From the NCBI GenBank assembly GCA_900539655.1, contig UQCR01000021.1:10588-74587 (forward strand): a stretch of DNA of 64,000 nucleotides. Reading direction: 5' to 3'. The notes below the pieces were generated by a model. That model did no database searches and was not told where the DNA came from. It saw only the letters and a list, made by a program, of their open reading frames with translations. The position numbers and the translations under genes are program-made. Below, in pieces: positions 51,379 to 61,254 of this stretch (the stretch's first letter is position 1; each line of letters starts with the position of its first letter). Origin of the DNA: an uncultured Robinsoniella sp. (GTDB taxonomy: Bacteria > Bacillota > Clostridia > Lachnospirales > Lachnospiraceae).

Positions 51379-54300
51379 TTTGTTTATATTGCAGATTAGT
51401 TTATTAATAATTATATTTGCTACCTTTATACCAGGTATATTAAATGCTGGACAGTTACTTTTTTCTGAAGATGAGAGCAGAGTATGGGGATATGCGTATA
51501 GCTTATTAGGAGTAGATTGGTCTTCATATATGAAAGAGAGTTCTCTGATTTCTTTTGGATATAGTTTGTTTTTAGTACCGATTTGTGCTATTTTAAAGAG
51601 GCCAGGCGCAATATATAAAGTAGTAGTATTTGGTAATGCATTAGCATTATGTATAACATATATATTATCTTTATATGCCATTAACAGGATATTTCCTGAT
51701 AAAAATAAAAAGTTAATCACATTAGCGTGTGGAGTTGCTGCCCTTATACCTGGTTATGCACAAGTTAAGTTATTGGCAGTCCCGGATTTATTTATTCTGA
51801 TGATTTTTTGGATAACAATAGTATTACTGGTAGAGCTTTATAGAAAACCGTCTTTTGTTAAACTACTCAGTTTTGGAATAACCATTGGCATTGGAATAAT
51901 GTTTCATATAGTATTCCTTTGTGTTGCAGCAGCAGGAGTAATTGCAGTTAAAAAATTAGTACAAGAAAAAAGAGTATTAGCAATACAAGCGTTACAGACA
52001 GGCGTTTGTGTTGTTATTTTGTTTGTTATTTTGCAAGTGATTGAATCATATTGGTTAAGTCAGATTTTTAAAGAGTCTAATTTGCGAATTACTTCTAGTC
52101 TGAGTGCGTTTTTTGATGGCATGGCAAAAGGTTTAGAAGATAAGGGACTTATTGGCTTATTGCAAGGTATTATAGGGAAAATATATAGTTTAAGCGCTGG
52201 CACAATGTTAGGTTGTCTTTTTGGATTTTGGGCGCTTTTTCGTAACCGGAGGAGAGTGCCAGCGGAAATAATATATATAATAATTAGTTTTGTACTTATA
52301 CTGCTGTCCCTATCTTTGTACTATGGTACGGGTAAGACAGGGGATAGTATGATAAATGCTCGTATGTTGCTTATTATTGCTTCACCATTGGTAATTATAG
52401 GTATATTTGAGGTAGCTGAAAGTCCAAAGTGGCTGGAGATCTTATTATGTTCAGTTGGGGTAATGGTATTTCTGACTTTTATGTCGACAGAAATTCTAAA
52501 AAGCTATCCGGCTAGCAGTATAGAATACTTTAATGCAGGGGTTGTTTTCAAAGGTTTAGAAGATATATCAGAAGATTTACAGGGCAGAGTGAATTTTGTT
52601 ACTATATTGATGATATTACTGCCTGTTTTGTCTATAAGTTTATTACGTAACAATGTTGGTTTAAAAATTTGTAATAAACTTCTAGCAAAAATCGGAATTT
52701 TAGCTGCAATTGTATTTTTAGTAGTTATCACATGTGCTATAGAAGATAGTGATATTTTGAGAACAGGAAGAGTAGTAAATGATGATTATGCAAGAATAAC
52801 ATCTCTTGTTTCAGAGGTATCAGCTGATACTCCGGTTTATTATGTTAATTCTGATCAGATACCAGATAAAGATATTGTAAAAATACAATATTTGCTAGGA
52901 AACAGGCAATTATTTGTTGTTAATAATTATAATATTAATCAAGAAGATGCCAATATAAAAAACATAGAGCAATATAATGAAACAATTACTCAGAATAAGC
53001 CGCATCTAGTTATTACCTCAACAGGTGATGGGATAGACGAATATATTAAAAGATATACAATTACAGATGTCACTGAAAAAAAGGAGCTTCTTAGCGTCAG
53101 AGATAGCGCGGAGGCTAATCAACTACAAGAAAAAATATCCGAACGTATTTATGAGATGCCTTTGATTAAAGCTGAAGATTCTAAGATTTATCTGGCTCCT
53201 GGTACGTATGATTGTTCCGTTACGTTTAAGTGCACTGAACAACAACCAGAAGGAACATTGGAATTATCCTTATTAAGTGGAACGTCAAACTTTAAAACTG
53301 TTATAATTGATGGAACATCGATACAAAAGGGAGATACTACAATCGGATTTTCTTTTACAAGTGGTAAAATTTTAGAAGATGTTTCACTGGATATAAAGTA
53401 TAAAAATTCAACAAATTTTACTTTGGATAAATTTGTATACAGAAGGACTGAAAATGGTTACACAATTGGACTAGATGCTCCAGATCAATTTGAAAAAATA
53501 AGTAATTTGATAGATGATTTAGATGATGAATCTGGTTTCAGGGGAAATATAAGCATTATAGATGATAATTTTACAAGTAATGAGAAAATGGTTTTGGATT
53601 ATGCGAAAAGTCAATTACCAGAATCTATAATACAATCAATTGCGCAAGGTGAAAAGTCATCTGATGATTACTTGATTTCTGTAGCAGATAGTCGTTCTTA
53701 TTATGCTTATATGGATGAGTATACAATTATTGAAATGAATAGTAATTTTGTTCTGATGGCACGCAATGATAGCGAAGTGTTACAAGAACTATCCAAACTA
53801 AAAAGAGAACCTTTATCCAGTGGACGTTATTTGAATATTCATGATTTCTTGAAAAAGAAGAATGGCGTATATGACTATGAATCTCCAATTTCTGTGTTGA
53901 GTGGAAATTATAATTATATAATTGAATTAACAGCTGATATAACATCTATATCAGAAGGCAAAATAGGGACTTTGGATATTTATAGCGCAGATTCTCTGTT
54001 TGCTGAAGTCGAAATATCAAAGTCTGACTTTGATGAAAATGGAAAAGCGATTATTAAAGTACCACTTGCATCCAGAAATAAAATGAAAAAAATGATATGT
54101 AGGATAAACAGTGATCTAAAAATAGAAATCAAACCGTTGTGTCTGGAAATGACTTCGGATAAATTTCAGGTTGGTAGTGATAACCAAGCCGGAATGGATA
54201 GAATAAGTGATATTATTAAAGATATTGATAAAGTTTCTGATGTTTATTATATCACTTCTGTAAGTGCTAAAAAAAGGGGAATGTTTTCAATCTCTGATCT

Positions 54301-54985
54301 CCAAAAGAGTTTGCCTGAATATGATATTACAAATTCTACGCAGCATAAAGTCAAAAATTTAAAGACGGATTGTTATCTGATCGTTGAGAATTTTGGCGCT
54401 GGTTCAATGGGGATTGCTCAGAATTATTCTATGATAGCACAAGATGGAATGTATTCATTGTGGGTAGCAAATGGTGGAGAACTTCAAGAGTCAGCGCAAA
54501 AAAAGGGCTATGGAATGATCACAATAGGAAAGAAAATACCAATAGAAACCTTAAATAAATCAAATGATAATAAGCAGGTAACGAAAGGTAATATTGGACA
54601 ACTAAATCTAGGCAATTACTTAATCAACATAAAGGTTAGTGGTATAGAATTGTTTGGAGTTAATAATGCGGTAATACAGCTAGTTAGTATTCAGGATCGA
54701 GAATCAGCTATTGATGATTATATTAATAATGCAATAGAAGAAGGTTCTATGGCTTCAGAAGATCTAAATAACGAAGAGGTTCGTAAGAAAATAGGTGAAG
54801 TCGTAGCATTAGAGCAAGTCGTTGGAAGCTATAATATTACTTCTGATTTGTTTACAAATGGAAGTAATGCAATCCTCGAGATGAATGTGAAACTTGAGAA
54901 GAATGTGAACCAACTTGAACTGCGAGTATTAAATTATAAGGGGAATAAGTTGGAAGCGTATCCAACGTGGATTGAAAAACAGTAA
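51335..54985 (+). CDS. Giant GT-C-like membrane protein with repeated outer domains
   Basis: A 1216-residue protein. About eleven membrane helices occupy residues 15-475; the loop SEDESRVWGYAYSL after the first helix has the acidic residues of a GT-C active site. The remaining 740 residues lie outside. In them a unit of the form I-x-x-L-I-x-D-I/L-D ... V-Y-Y ... D-x-Y-L-I-V ... Y-x-M-I occurs about three times (starting near residues 485, 725 and 950), alternating with beta-rich stretches such as YLAPGTYDCSV and VLSGNYNYII. The start is ATG 51335 or 51338, inside the preceding gene; the ribosome site is weak, so coupling is likely. It probably uses the lipid-linked sugar of the preceding enzyme. 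No close family was recognised for the outer part. Confidence 0.75.
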   Translation: MMELRKTRTKTKINSLFILQISLLIIIFATFIPGILNAGQLLFSEDESRVWGYAYSLLGVDWSSYMKESSLISFGYSLFLVPICAILKRPGAIYKVVVFGNALALCITYILSLYAINRIFPDKNKKLITLACGVAALIPGYAQVKLLAVPDLFILMIFWITIVLLVELYRKPSFVKLLSFGITIGIGIMFHIVFLCVAAAGVIAVKKLVQEKRVLAIQALQTGVCVVILFVILQVIESYWLSQIFKESNLRITSSLSAFFDGMAKGLEDKGLIGLLQGIIGKIYSLSAGTMLGCLFGFWALFRNRRRVPAEIIYIIISFVLILLSLSLYYGTGKTGDSMINARMLLIIASPLVIIGIFEVAESPKWLEILLCSVGVMVFLTFMSTEILKSYPASSIEYFNAGVVFKGLEDISEDLQGRVNFVTILMILLPVLSISLLRNNVGLKICNKLLAKIGILAAIVFLVVITCAIEDSDILRTGRVVNDDYARITSLVSEVSADTPVYYVNSDQIPDKDIVKIQYLLGNRQLFVVNNYNINQEDANIKNIEQYNETITQNKPHLVITSTGDGIDEYIKRYTITDVTEKKELLSVRDSAEANQLQEKISERIYEMPLIKAEDSKIYLAPGTYDCSVTFKCTEQQPEGTLELSLLSGTSNFKTVIIDGTSIQKGDTTIGFSFTSGKILEDVSLDIKYKNSTNFTLDKFVYRRTENGYTIGLDAPDQFEKISNLIDDLDDESGFRGNISIIDDNFTSNEKMVLDYAKSQLPESIIQSIAQGEKSSDDYLISVADSRSYYAYMDEYTIIEMNSNFVLMARNDSEVLQELSKLKREPLSSGRYLNIHDFLKKKNGVYDYESPISVLSGNYNYIIELTADITSISEGKIGTLDIYSADSLFAEVEISKSDFDENGKAIIKVPLASRNKMKKMICRINSDLKIEIKPLCLEMTSDKFQVGSDNQAGMDRISDIIKDIDKVSDVYYITSVSAKKRGMFSISDLQKSLPEYDITNSTQHKVKNLKTDCYLIVENFGAGSMGIAQNYSMIAQDGMYSLWVANGGELQESAQKKGYGMITIGKKIPIETLNKSNDNKQVTKGNIGQLNLGNYLINIKVSGIELFGVNNAVIQLVSIQDRESAIDDYINNAIEEGSMASEDLNNEEVRKKIGEVVALEQVVGSYNITSDLFTNGSNAILEMNVKLEKNVNQLELRVLNYKGNKLEAYPTWIEKQ

Positions 54986-55014
54986 TAGATAATATATGTG
55001 GAATGGAGATAAGT

Positions 55015-56172
55015 ATGAAGAAAAAGTTATTAATCACAGCATCAACCTTTCCGAGATGGAATAATGACACAGAGCCTAGGTTCATATTAGATCTTGCTGA
55101 GGCTATGACTGATTATTTCGAAGTAACAGTACTTGTTCCAGCAGCTCCTGGTGCAAAAGAACAGGAGATTATGAATGGAGTAAAAGTTAAACGTTATCAT
55201 TACTTTCCCATTCATAAATTAGAGACATTATGCTATCCGGGAGCTATTATACCACGTATAAAAGAAAAGAAAGCAAGAGTATTATTGGTACCGTTTTTGC
55301 TAATATCTCAATATATTGCTCTAATGAAAATTCTGCCTGAAATAGATGTTGTTCAGGCCAATTGGATTATTCCACAAGGTGTAATACAGTCCTGTTTTAA
55401 AAAACCATATGTGATAACCGGGCATGGAACAGATATTGTCTCAATGAATAAAGGAATATTTAAGATTCTGAAGAAAAGGGCTGTAGAAAAATCCAGGGGG
55501 TTAACTGTTGTATCACGACATTTAAAGAAAGAAGCGTTGAAGTTCGCGGATGAAAGTAAAATAAAAATTATTTCAATGGGATGTAAAACCGGTAATTTTG
55601 GTAAACAATTTGCTGTTGATAATTATTTTCAACAAGAAGGAAAAAAAGTGGTTTTATTTGTTGGCAGATTAGTTACAATAAAAGGTGTTACGCATTTAAT
55701 AGAGGCAATGAAGAAAGTTGATGCGATATTAATTATAGTAGGAGATGGACCTTTGCGTGATGCACTTAAAAAACAGGCACGACCACAGGGTAACAAAATT
55801 AGGTTTTTAGGTGCAAAAAGTCATGAAGAACTAAAGAAAATATATGCATCTGCTGATGTTTTTGCTGCGCCGTCTATTACGGTAGAGAACGGAAAACAAG
55901 AGGGTCTGGGATTAGTTATATTAGAGGCAATGGCGTCTGGACTTCCGGTGGTTGCTAATAAATCCGGAGGGATAACAGATTTGATTCATGATGGGGAAAA
56001 TGGTTTATACGCACAGGAAAAGAACGTAGATTCCCTGTCATCTAAGATTAATTTACTATTAAATGATGATGATATGTATGAAAAATTATCTGCAAAATCT
56101 TTAAAAACAGCATATGAATACGATTATAAAGTAATTGCAGATAAGTATGCACGTTTATTGGAAGGAGTTTAA
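55015..56172 (+). CDS. GT4-family glycosyltransferase
   Basis: A 385-residue GT-B enzyme. The N-terminal half has ITASTFPRWNNDTEPRF and ITGHGTDI; the C-terminal half has LFVGRLVTIKGV, the KGxxxLI motif, and the EX7E motif EGLGLVILE followed by AMASGLPVV. It transfers a sugar from a nucleotide donor to a growing chain with retained configuration. ATG 55015 follows GGAG by seven bases; the in-frame ATG at 55003 overlaps that site. It is A+T-rich like its neighbours. Confidence 0.92.
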   Translation: MKKKLLITASTFPRWNNDTEPRFILDLAEAMTDYFEVTVLVPAAPGAKEQEIMNGVKVKRYHYFPIHKLETLCYPGAIIPRIKEKKARVLLVPFLLISQYIALMKILPEIDVVQANWIIPQGVIQSCFKKPYVITGHGTDIVSMNKGIFKILKKRAVEKSRGLTVVSRHLKKEALKFADESKIKIISMGCKTGNFGKQFAVDNYFQQEGKKVVLFVGRLVTIKGVTHLIEAMKKVDAILIIVGDGPLRDALKKQARPQGNKIRFLGAKSHEELKKIYASADVFAAPSITVENGKQEGLGLVILEAMASGLPVVANKSGGITDLIHDGENGLYAQEKNVDSLSSKINLLLNDDDMYEKLSAKSLKTAYEYDYKVIADKYARLLEGV

Positions 56173-56180
56173 GTAAGCCA

Positions 56181-57302
56181 ATGAAAAAGATAGCGTTAAA
56201 TTATATATATTTGAGTAAAAATCATGCTGGAGGCAAAGATCAGGTAGGATTAAATTTACTCAAAGGATTTTATGAAAATGGTTATACAAAAAATATGATT
56301 GTATTTTGTTTTGATTATTCAAAAGAAATAATTAAAAGTATATCACCTGATATAAGGATTGTATCAATTGCCTCAAAATCATTTAAGAGTGAAGTTTTAA
56401 GAATGATACAGGTTTCTATGGTAAATACATTTGTTATACCCGGCTTACTAAAAAAATATGGAATTGATATTGTTTATCATTTAAGCTGCAATAATGGCTT
56501 AAGAAAATTAACTTCATATTCCGTAGTAATTCCTCATGATATTAAGGCAGTTGCCCATAGGGTTATAGCTAATGTCAAAGTCCCGTTTTATAAATATTGG
56601 ATTTATAAAGTTATGTATTATATTGATTTTGGCCATGCCGATACAATTATTGCGATCAGTGATACGGATAAATCGGAAATAACACAGTTTTATCCAAAAT
56701 CAAGTGCAAAAGTAAAAAGAATTTATAATCCAATAAATATAACTCCCTCAATAAAAAGTAACGAGGAGGTAGAGGCTTATATATGCGCAGTAAATCTTCA
56801 ATTTCACCACAAAAATATTATAACGTTAATTAAAGCTTTTGAATTAATAAAAGATAAAGTTAACTGTAAATTAATTTTAGTTGGAAGTGTTCCGGATAGG
56901 GTTAAATATCTAAAAGATTATGTGATGAAACATAACTTAGATAACTTTATCTCTTTCACGGGGTTTGTAGATGAAAAAACCATGCAGGAGATATTTGTTA
57001 ACGCAAGATTATATGTTAACCCAACGCTATATGAGGGGTTTGGAATGACCGCTATTGAAGCTATGATTTGCAGAATACCTACATTAATTTCTAATATACC
57101 TACAAATTATGAAATAACTAAGGGAATGTGTAGTTATTATTCTCCGCCAGAAAATGAACAAGCTCTAGCTGAGGCTATTGTTAAATGTTTGCAAACACCT
57201 GTAGATGAAGAAAAATTGCAGAATATAAGTGAAATAATTAATGATAGTTATAACTATATAAAAATAAGTAAATTGTATTATGAATTATTTCTAGAAATTT
57301 GA
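56181..57302 (+). CDS. GT4-family glycosyltransferase
   Basis: A 373-residue GT-B enzyme with NYIYLSKNHAGGKDQVG at the start (donor-side Gly-rich loop), VNLQFHHKNIITLIKAF in the linker to the second domain, and EX7E in EGFGMTAIE. The N-terminal layout is closest to mannosyl- or rhamnosyl-type GT4 enzymes. It starts eight bases after the previous stop with AAGGAG upstream. Confidence 0.9.
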   Translation: MKKIALNYIYLSKNHAGGKDQVGLNLLKGFYENGYTKNMIVFCFDYSKEIIKSISPDIRIVSIASKSFKSEVLRMIQVSMVNTFVIPGLLKKYGIDIVYHLSCNNGLRKLTSYSVVIPHDIKAVAHRVIANVKVPFYKYWIYKVMYYIDFGHADTIIAISDTDKSEITQFYPKSSAKVKRIYNPINITPSIKSNEEVEAYICAVNLQFHHKNIITLIKAFELIKDKVNCKLILVGSVPDRVKYLKDYVMKHNLDNFISFTGFVDEKTMQEIFVNARLYVNPTLYEGFGMTAIEAMICRIPTLISNIPTNYEITKGMCSYYSPPENEQALAEAIVKCLQTPVDEEKLQNISEIINDSYNYIKISKLYYELFLEI

Positions 57303-57336
57303 GTTTATTATACAGAGTTATGAAAAGGGGATCGGT

Positions 57337-58212
57337 GTGATTAATGACAATGTTGCTATAATTATTTTAAACTATTGTTCGGCAAAGGATACGATACGTT
57401 TGATAAACAGTATTGAGAAGTATGAAGAGAATTATCATATTATAGTAATAGATAATGATTCGATTAAGAAAGATAAAGAGATTTTAAGTATTTTAGATAA
57501 GCAATATGAAGTAATTTACTTAGAAGAGAACACAGGTTATGCGGCTGGCAATAATGTGGGTATAAGAAGAGCTATGGAATTAGGATACGAAAATTTTTTA
57601 ATTGCTAATAGTGATACTGAAATCATTTATCCTAATACGATTAAAAAATTGTTAGACAAGATGAAAGAGCTTAATGCATCGATTATTGGACCTAAAATGT
57701 TGGATGCTTCAGGGAAATTAGATTCCGGAATTATTATTGACAGTAAATGGGGACGTACGTATCGAGAAACACCAGAAAAGATTTGTTGTTGCCGTAGTTT
57801 AATTGGGGCGTTTTTACTGATATCAAAAAAGACTATAGAAGTAAATGGCCTTCTGCCAGAAGAGTATTTTTTATATAGAGAAGAAACGGATTATTTTGTT
57901 CAGGCTTATGATAAAGGTTTAAAAATAATTTATAATCCAGAAATTGCGATTATTCATAGGCATGGAACAACAACCGGAAGTGTATGGGACTATTATTTTA
58001 ATCGTAATACCATATATTTTGCAAAAAAAGTAAGAAAAACAAATATACTTTCACTTGGTATTTATCATTTTTGTAAATCGTGTTATTTAACACTTCGAAT
58101 TTTATGCGGTTGCGATAATAAGAAAAATAGAAAAAAAGCAATTTATTTAATGTGGTACGGTTATTTTGATGGTTTGCGTGGAAAAGTAGGAAAAAATGAG
58201 AAGGTTAAATAA
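57337..58212 (+). CDS. Rhamnosyltransferase-like GT2
   Basis: A 291-residue GT2 of the WbbL/RfbN kind: IIILNYCSAKDTIRLINSI, NTGYAAGNNVG and the metal motif NSDTE, with EEYFLYREETDYF as the acceptor-side acidic motif. The GTG start follows AAAGGGG. Enzymes with this pattern often add rhamnose, and RmlD is encoded in the same cluster, but the donor is not provable here. Confidence 0.87.
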   Translation: MINDNVAIIILNYCSAKDTIRLINSIEKYEENYHIIVIDNDSIKKDKEILSILDKQYEVIYLEENTGYAAGNNVGIRRAMELGYENFLIANSDTEIIYPNTIKKLLDKMKELNASIIGPKMLDASGKLDSGIIIDSKWGRTYRETPEKICCCRSLIGAFLLISKKTIEVNGLLPEEYFLYREETDYFVQAYDKGLKIIYNPEIAIIHRHGTTTGSVWDYYFNRNTIYFAKKVRKTNILSLGIYHFCKSCYLTLRILCGCDNKKNRKKAIYLMWYGYFDGLRGKVGKNEKVK

Positions 58213-58233
58213 ATTAATGTTAGGAGAATATAG

Positions 58234-59449
58234 ATGAAAAAGAGGTATATTATGGATATCTAGTTTTGTTCCATATGATACCGTTGATCATGCAGGGGGA
58301 AAAAATCATAATTATCATGTAAAGTATATTAATGCAACAGACAAATTTAATATATTTTTATTATCGAGATGTTATGAAAGAGAGATTACAAAGATTGATT
58401 TGGATAAATATAAAATACCAAATAGAATAGCGGTAATTGAAGGAGATAAATTACATGGTTTGATTAGAAAAATTAATAATATAGGATCAATTATTAATCC
58501 TTATCATAAATATTGTGGACTATTGCCAAATTACCAGGGGAGAAAGGTAGTAAGGTTAATTAAGGAGTATACGAAAACAGGAGAGCAGCCGGATATTGTG
58601 ATTTTACAATGGACCCAAATGCTGTTGTTACTTCCACTAATAAAAGAGTGTTTCCCGAACAGTAAAGTTGTTTCAATAGAAGAAGATGTGGCTTTTTTAG
58701 GTTTTAAAAGGAAATATGAATATGTTAATAACCCGTTAAAAAAAGCATTTTATAAGTGTCGGTATCAAAGACTAAAGAAAATGGAGCTTGAATATTTAAA
58801 TAAAACAGATCTTATATTGGTAAATAATAAAAAAGATGCAAAACTTTTATCAGAAAGTCATTGTTCTAAAGAAAAAGTTGAGCAGATTGCTATTTATTAT
58901 GATGATTATTCTGGAATAAATAGAAAGTGTTCAAATAAAGATGTTGTTTTTTTTGGAGCCATGGGAAGACTTGAAAATCATTTGAGTGCTATGTGGTTTA
59001 TTGAAAAAGTATTTCCGCTCATTGATGATAAGGAGGTAAACTTTATAGTGCTAGGAGGTGGACCCCATAAGGAATTATTACAAAAGCAAAACGACAGAAT
59101 TAAGATTTTGGGGTTTGTTAAAGATATATCACCATATTTTGAAAAGAGTCTATGCTTGGCAGCACCACTTGTATTAGGGGCTGGTATAAAGGTGAAGATA
59201 TTAGAAGCTTTGTCTTCTGGTATACCGGTATTGACAAATAAAATTGGAATTGAGGGTATACCGGCTAAAAATGGAATTGAATACATTCATTGTGAAGAAC
59301 CAATGGAATATGCGAAAGCGATTAATAATTTGATAAATAATCGTATGGGTGCCGATGGTTTAACAGAAAGAGCTAAGAATTTTATGTTGAAAGAATTTGA
59401 ACCATCTATTAAAATGGATAATGTTGTTAACAGATTATTAGACTTGTAG
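58234..59449 (+). CDS. GT-B glycosyltransferase with an apparent frameshift at its start
   Basis: The coding frame that ends at 59449 is open leftward to a TGA at 58235 and encodes a normal N-terminus, ILWISSFVPYDTVDHAGGKNH, but has no ATG. An ATG at 58234 with TAGGAG upstream is in another frame and stops after nine codons at TAG 58261. If one A is removed from the five-A run at 58237-58241, ATG-AAA-AGA-GGT joins smoothly to this N-terminus and gives a complete protein of about 405 residues. The C-terminal half has FFGAMGRLENHLSA and GAGIKVKILEALSSGIP, typical of this family. Without repair, a TTG at 58400 would give 349 residues lacking the first strands. Confidence 0.75.
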
Positions 59450-59475
59450 AATGGTTTTGGAAAGGTTGATAAGCA

Positions 59476-60462
59476 ATGAAACAAAACACGTATAAGATGG
59501 TTGCAATTACTGTTACATTCAACAGTAGTCATTTTTTGAAAAGAGTAGTAGAATCTTTGGAAAAACAGTCACATCCGGTTGACGATATTATTGTTGTAGA
59601 TAATAATAGCAATGAAGAAAATAAAGAAAATATTAGGATGTTACTAAAAAATAAGGAACATATTCATATAGTCTGGATGAAAGAAAATTTAGGTGGTGCC
59701 GGTGGATTTAGTGCGGGAATGCGATATGCCCAGGAAAAATTAAATCCTGACTGGTATTGGTTAATGGATGATGATGCATTTCCTAGAGAGAATTGTTTAG
59801 AAAAACTGATGCAGTACATGGATTACGCTGATAATATAGGTTGTTTACAGCCTTTGATCTGGGGTATAGATCATGAAAAATATCAACTATACCATCATAA
59901 ACGTGAGTCAAAGTTATTGTTGGAAGATATTGCGATTGTCAAAAATGTAAATGAATTAGAAGAAATTACACCGATAGAAGCCAGTGCATTTGTTGGTCCG
60001 CTATTTTCCAAAGCTGCGGTGGATAAAGTAGGAATTGCAGATGGGACGCTATTTATTTATGGAGATGATTTAGAATATACCTATCGGGTTTCACGTGAAT
60101 TTAAAGTATTGTTAGTGAGAGATGCAGTTATTAACCATCAGGATCCGCCGTTAGTAGGAGGAGTATTTACACCTAAGACATGGTGGAAGGATTATTATTG
60201 TTGGAGAAATCGTATATTTTTTATCAAAAAATATACAAATAGTCCGGTGCGGAGATTTGAAGCTTTGGCATTATTTGGTTTTATGCTGGGGAAAAAAGTA
60301 GTAAGGACTTTTCTGGTAAAACAGTATTCAGGATACCGGAAATTACGTATATCTATAATTTGGAATTCCTGGAAAGATGGTCTTTTAAACAAAAGAGGAA
60401 AAACAATAGATCCTGTGAATTATCAAAAGAAATTGATCAAAATGGAAGAAAAACTTGGTTAG
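59476..60462 (+). CDS. GT2 of the galactofuranosyl/rhamnosyl type
   Basis: A 328-residue GT2 related to GlfT-type enzymes: VTFNSSHFLKRVVESL, VVDNNSNEEN, GGAGGFSAGMRYA and the metal motif LMDDDAFP. The downstream YGDDLEYTYR is the catalytic-base region. It may add galactofuranose or rhamnose; no UDP-galactopyranose mutase gene is in the window. GGAAAGG lies upstream of the ATG. Confidence 0.88.
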   Translation: MKQNTYKMVAITVTFNSSHFLKRVVESLEKQSHPVDDIIVVDNNSNEENKENIRMLLKNKEHIHIVWMKENLGGAGGFSAGMRYAQEKLNPDWYWLMDDDAFPRENCLEKLMQYMDYADNIGCLQPLIWGIDHEKYQLYHHKRESKLLLEDIAIVKNVNELEEITPIEASAFVGPLFSKAAVDKVGIADGTLFIYGDDLEYTYRVSREFKVLLVRDAVINHQDPPLVGGVFTPKTWWKDYYCWRNRIFFIKKYTNSPVRRFEALALFGFMLGKKVVRTFLVKQYSGYRKLRISIIWNSWKDGLLNKRGKTIDPVNYQKKLIKMEEKLG

Positions 60463-60480
60463 AATAAAAAAGGTGGTTAA

Positions 60481-61212
60481 ATGGATATCTTAAATTTTGT
60501 AGTTTACATGATTTGTTTAATTATATTATTAAAATATATTATATTAGCATTTGGCCTGGTGTTGTGTAGAATTTATACACAAAGAAGAAAACAACATTGG
60601 AAAAAGCAAACGAATGAAACTCCTAAGGAAAGAATAACTCCAGAATCCCTAAGTTTTAAACAGAAGCTAGGTAAGAAATTTTCGTTTTTTTTAATGGGAT
60701 TAAGAAAATATGAAATTCTTAAAATATCACAATTTCCATCACATTTAATTAGAAATATAGTATATAAAAAGATATTTGGATTGGATATTGGAAATAGGGT
60801 TGTTATTTATAAAGGACTTACAGCTATAGACTTATGGAAGATACATGTTGGAAATGGAACTATAATTGGTGATGATAATATGCTGGATGGCCGCGGTGAG
60901 ATTGAGATCGGAGACAATGTGAATTTAAGTTCCCAAGTTAGAATCTGGACTGGACAGCATGACGTCAATGGTCCTAATTTTGAATATCAGTCAGGAAAAG
61001 TAATAATTCGTGACCGTGTATGGATAAGTGGGAATACGACAATTTTACCGGGGGTTACGATAGGTGAAGGGGCTGTAGTGGCCAGTGGGGCAGTTGTTAC
61101 GAAAGATATAGAACCATATACAATTTATGGAGGTATTCCGGCAAAAAAAATTGGTGAACGCAGTCATAATATGTTATATGAATTTATAGGGGAACATGAT
61201 TGGTTTGTGTAA
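60481..61212 (+). CDS. Hexapeptide-repeat acyltransferase (WcaF/LacA type)
   Basis: A 243-residue protein. One N-terminal membrane helix (about residues 5-28) and a basic linker lead to a left-handed beta helix over about 120-225, with isoleucine-rich hexapeptides (IEIGDNVNLSS, VTIGEGAVVASGAVVTKD) and the catalytic histidine in WTGQHDVNG. It ends with the family GGIPAKKIG. It O-acetylates a sugar of the polymer. The AAAGGTGG ribosome site is strong. Membrane anchoring by an N-terminal helix is less common in this family. Confidence 0.9.
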   Translation: MDILNFVVYMICLIILLKYIILAFGLVLCRIYTQRRKQHWKKQTNETPKERITPESLSFKQKLGKKFSFFLMGLRKYEILKISQFPSHLIRNIVYKKIFGLDIGNRVVIYKGLTAIDLWKIHVGNGTIIGDDNMLDGRGEIEIGDNVNLSSQVRIWTGQHDVNGPNFEYQSGKVIIRDRVWISGNTTILPGVTIGEGAVVASGAVVTKDIEPYTIYGGIPAKKIGERSHNMLYEFIGEHDWFV

Positions 61213-61254
61213 ATTAATTAAGAAATTTTTTGTGTATAATAGTTAGGTGGAAAA

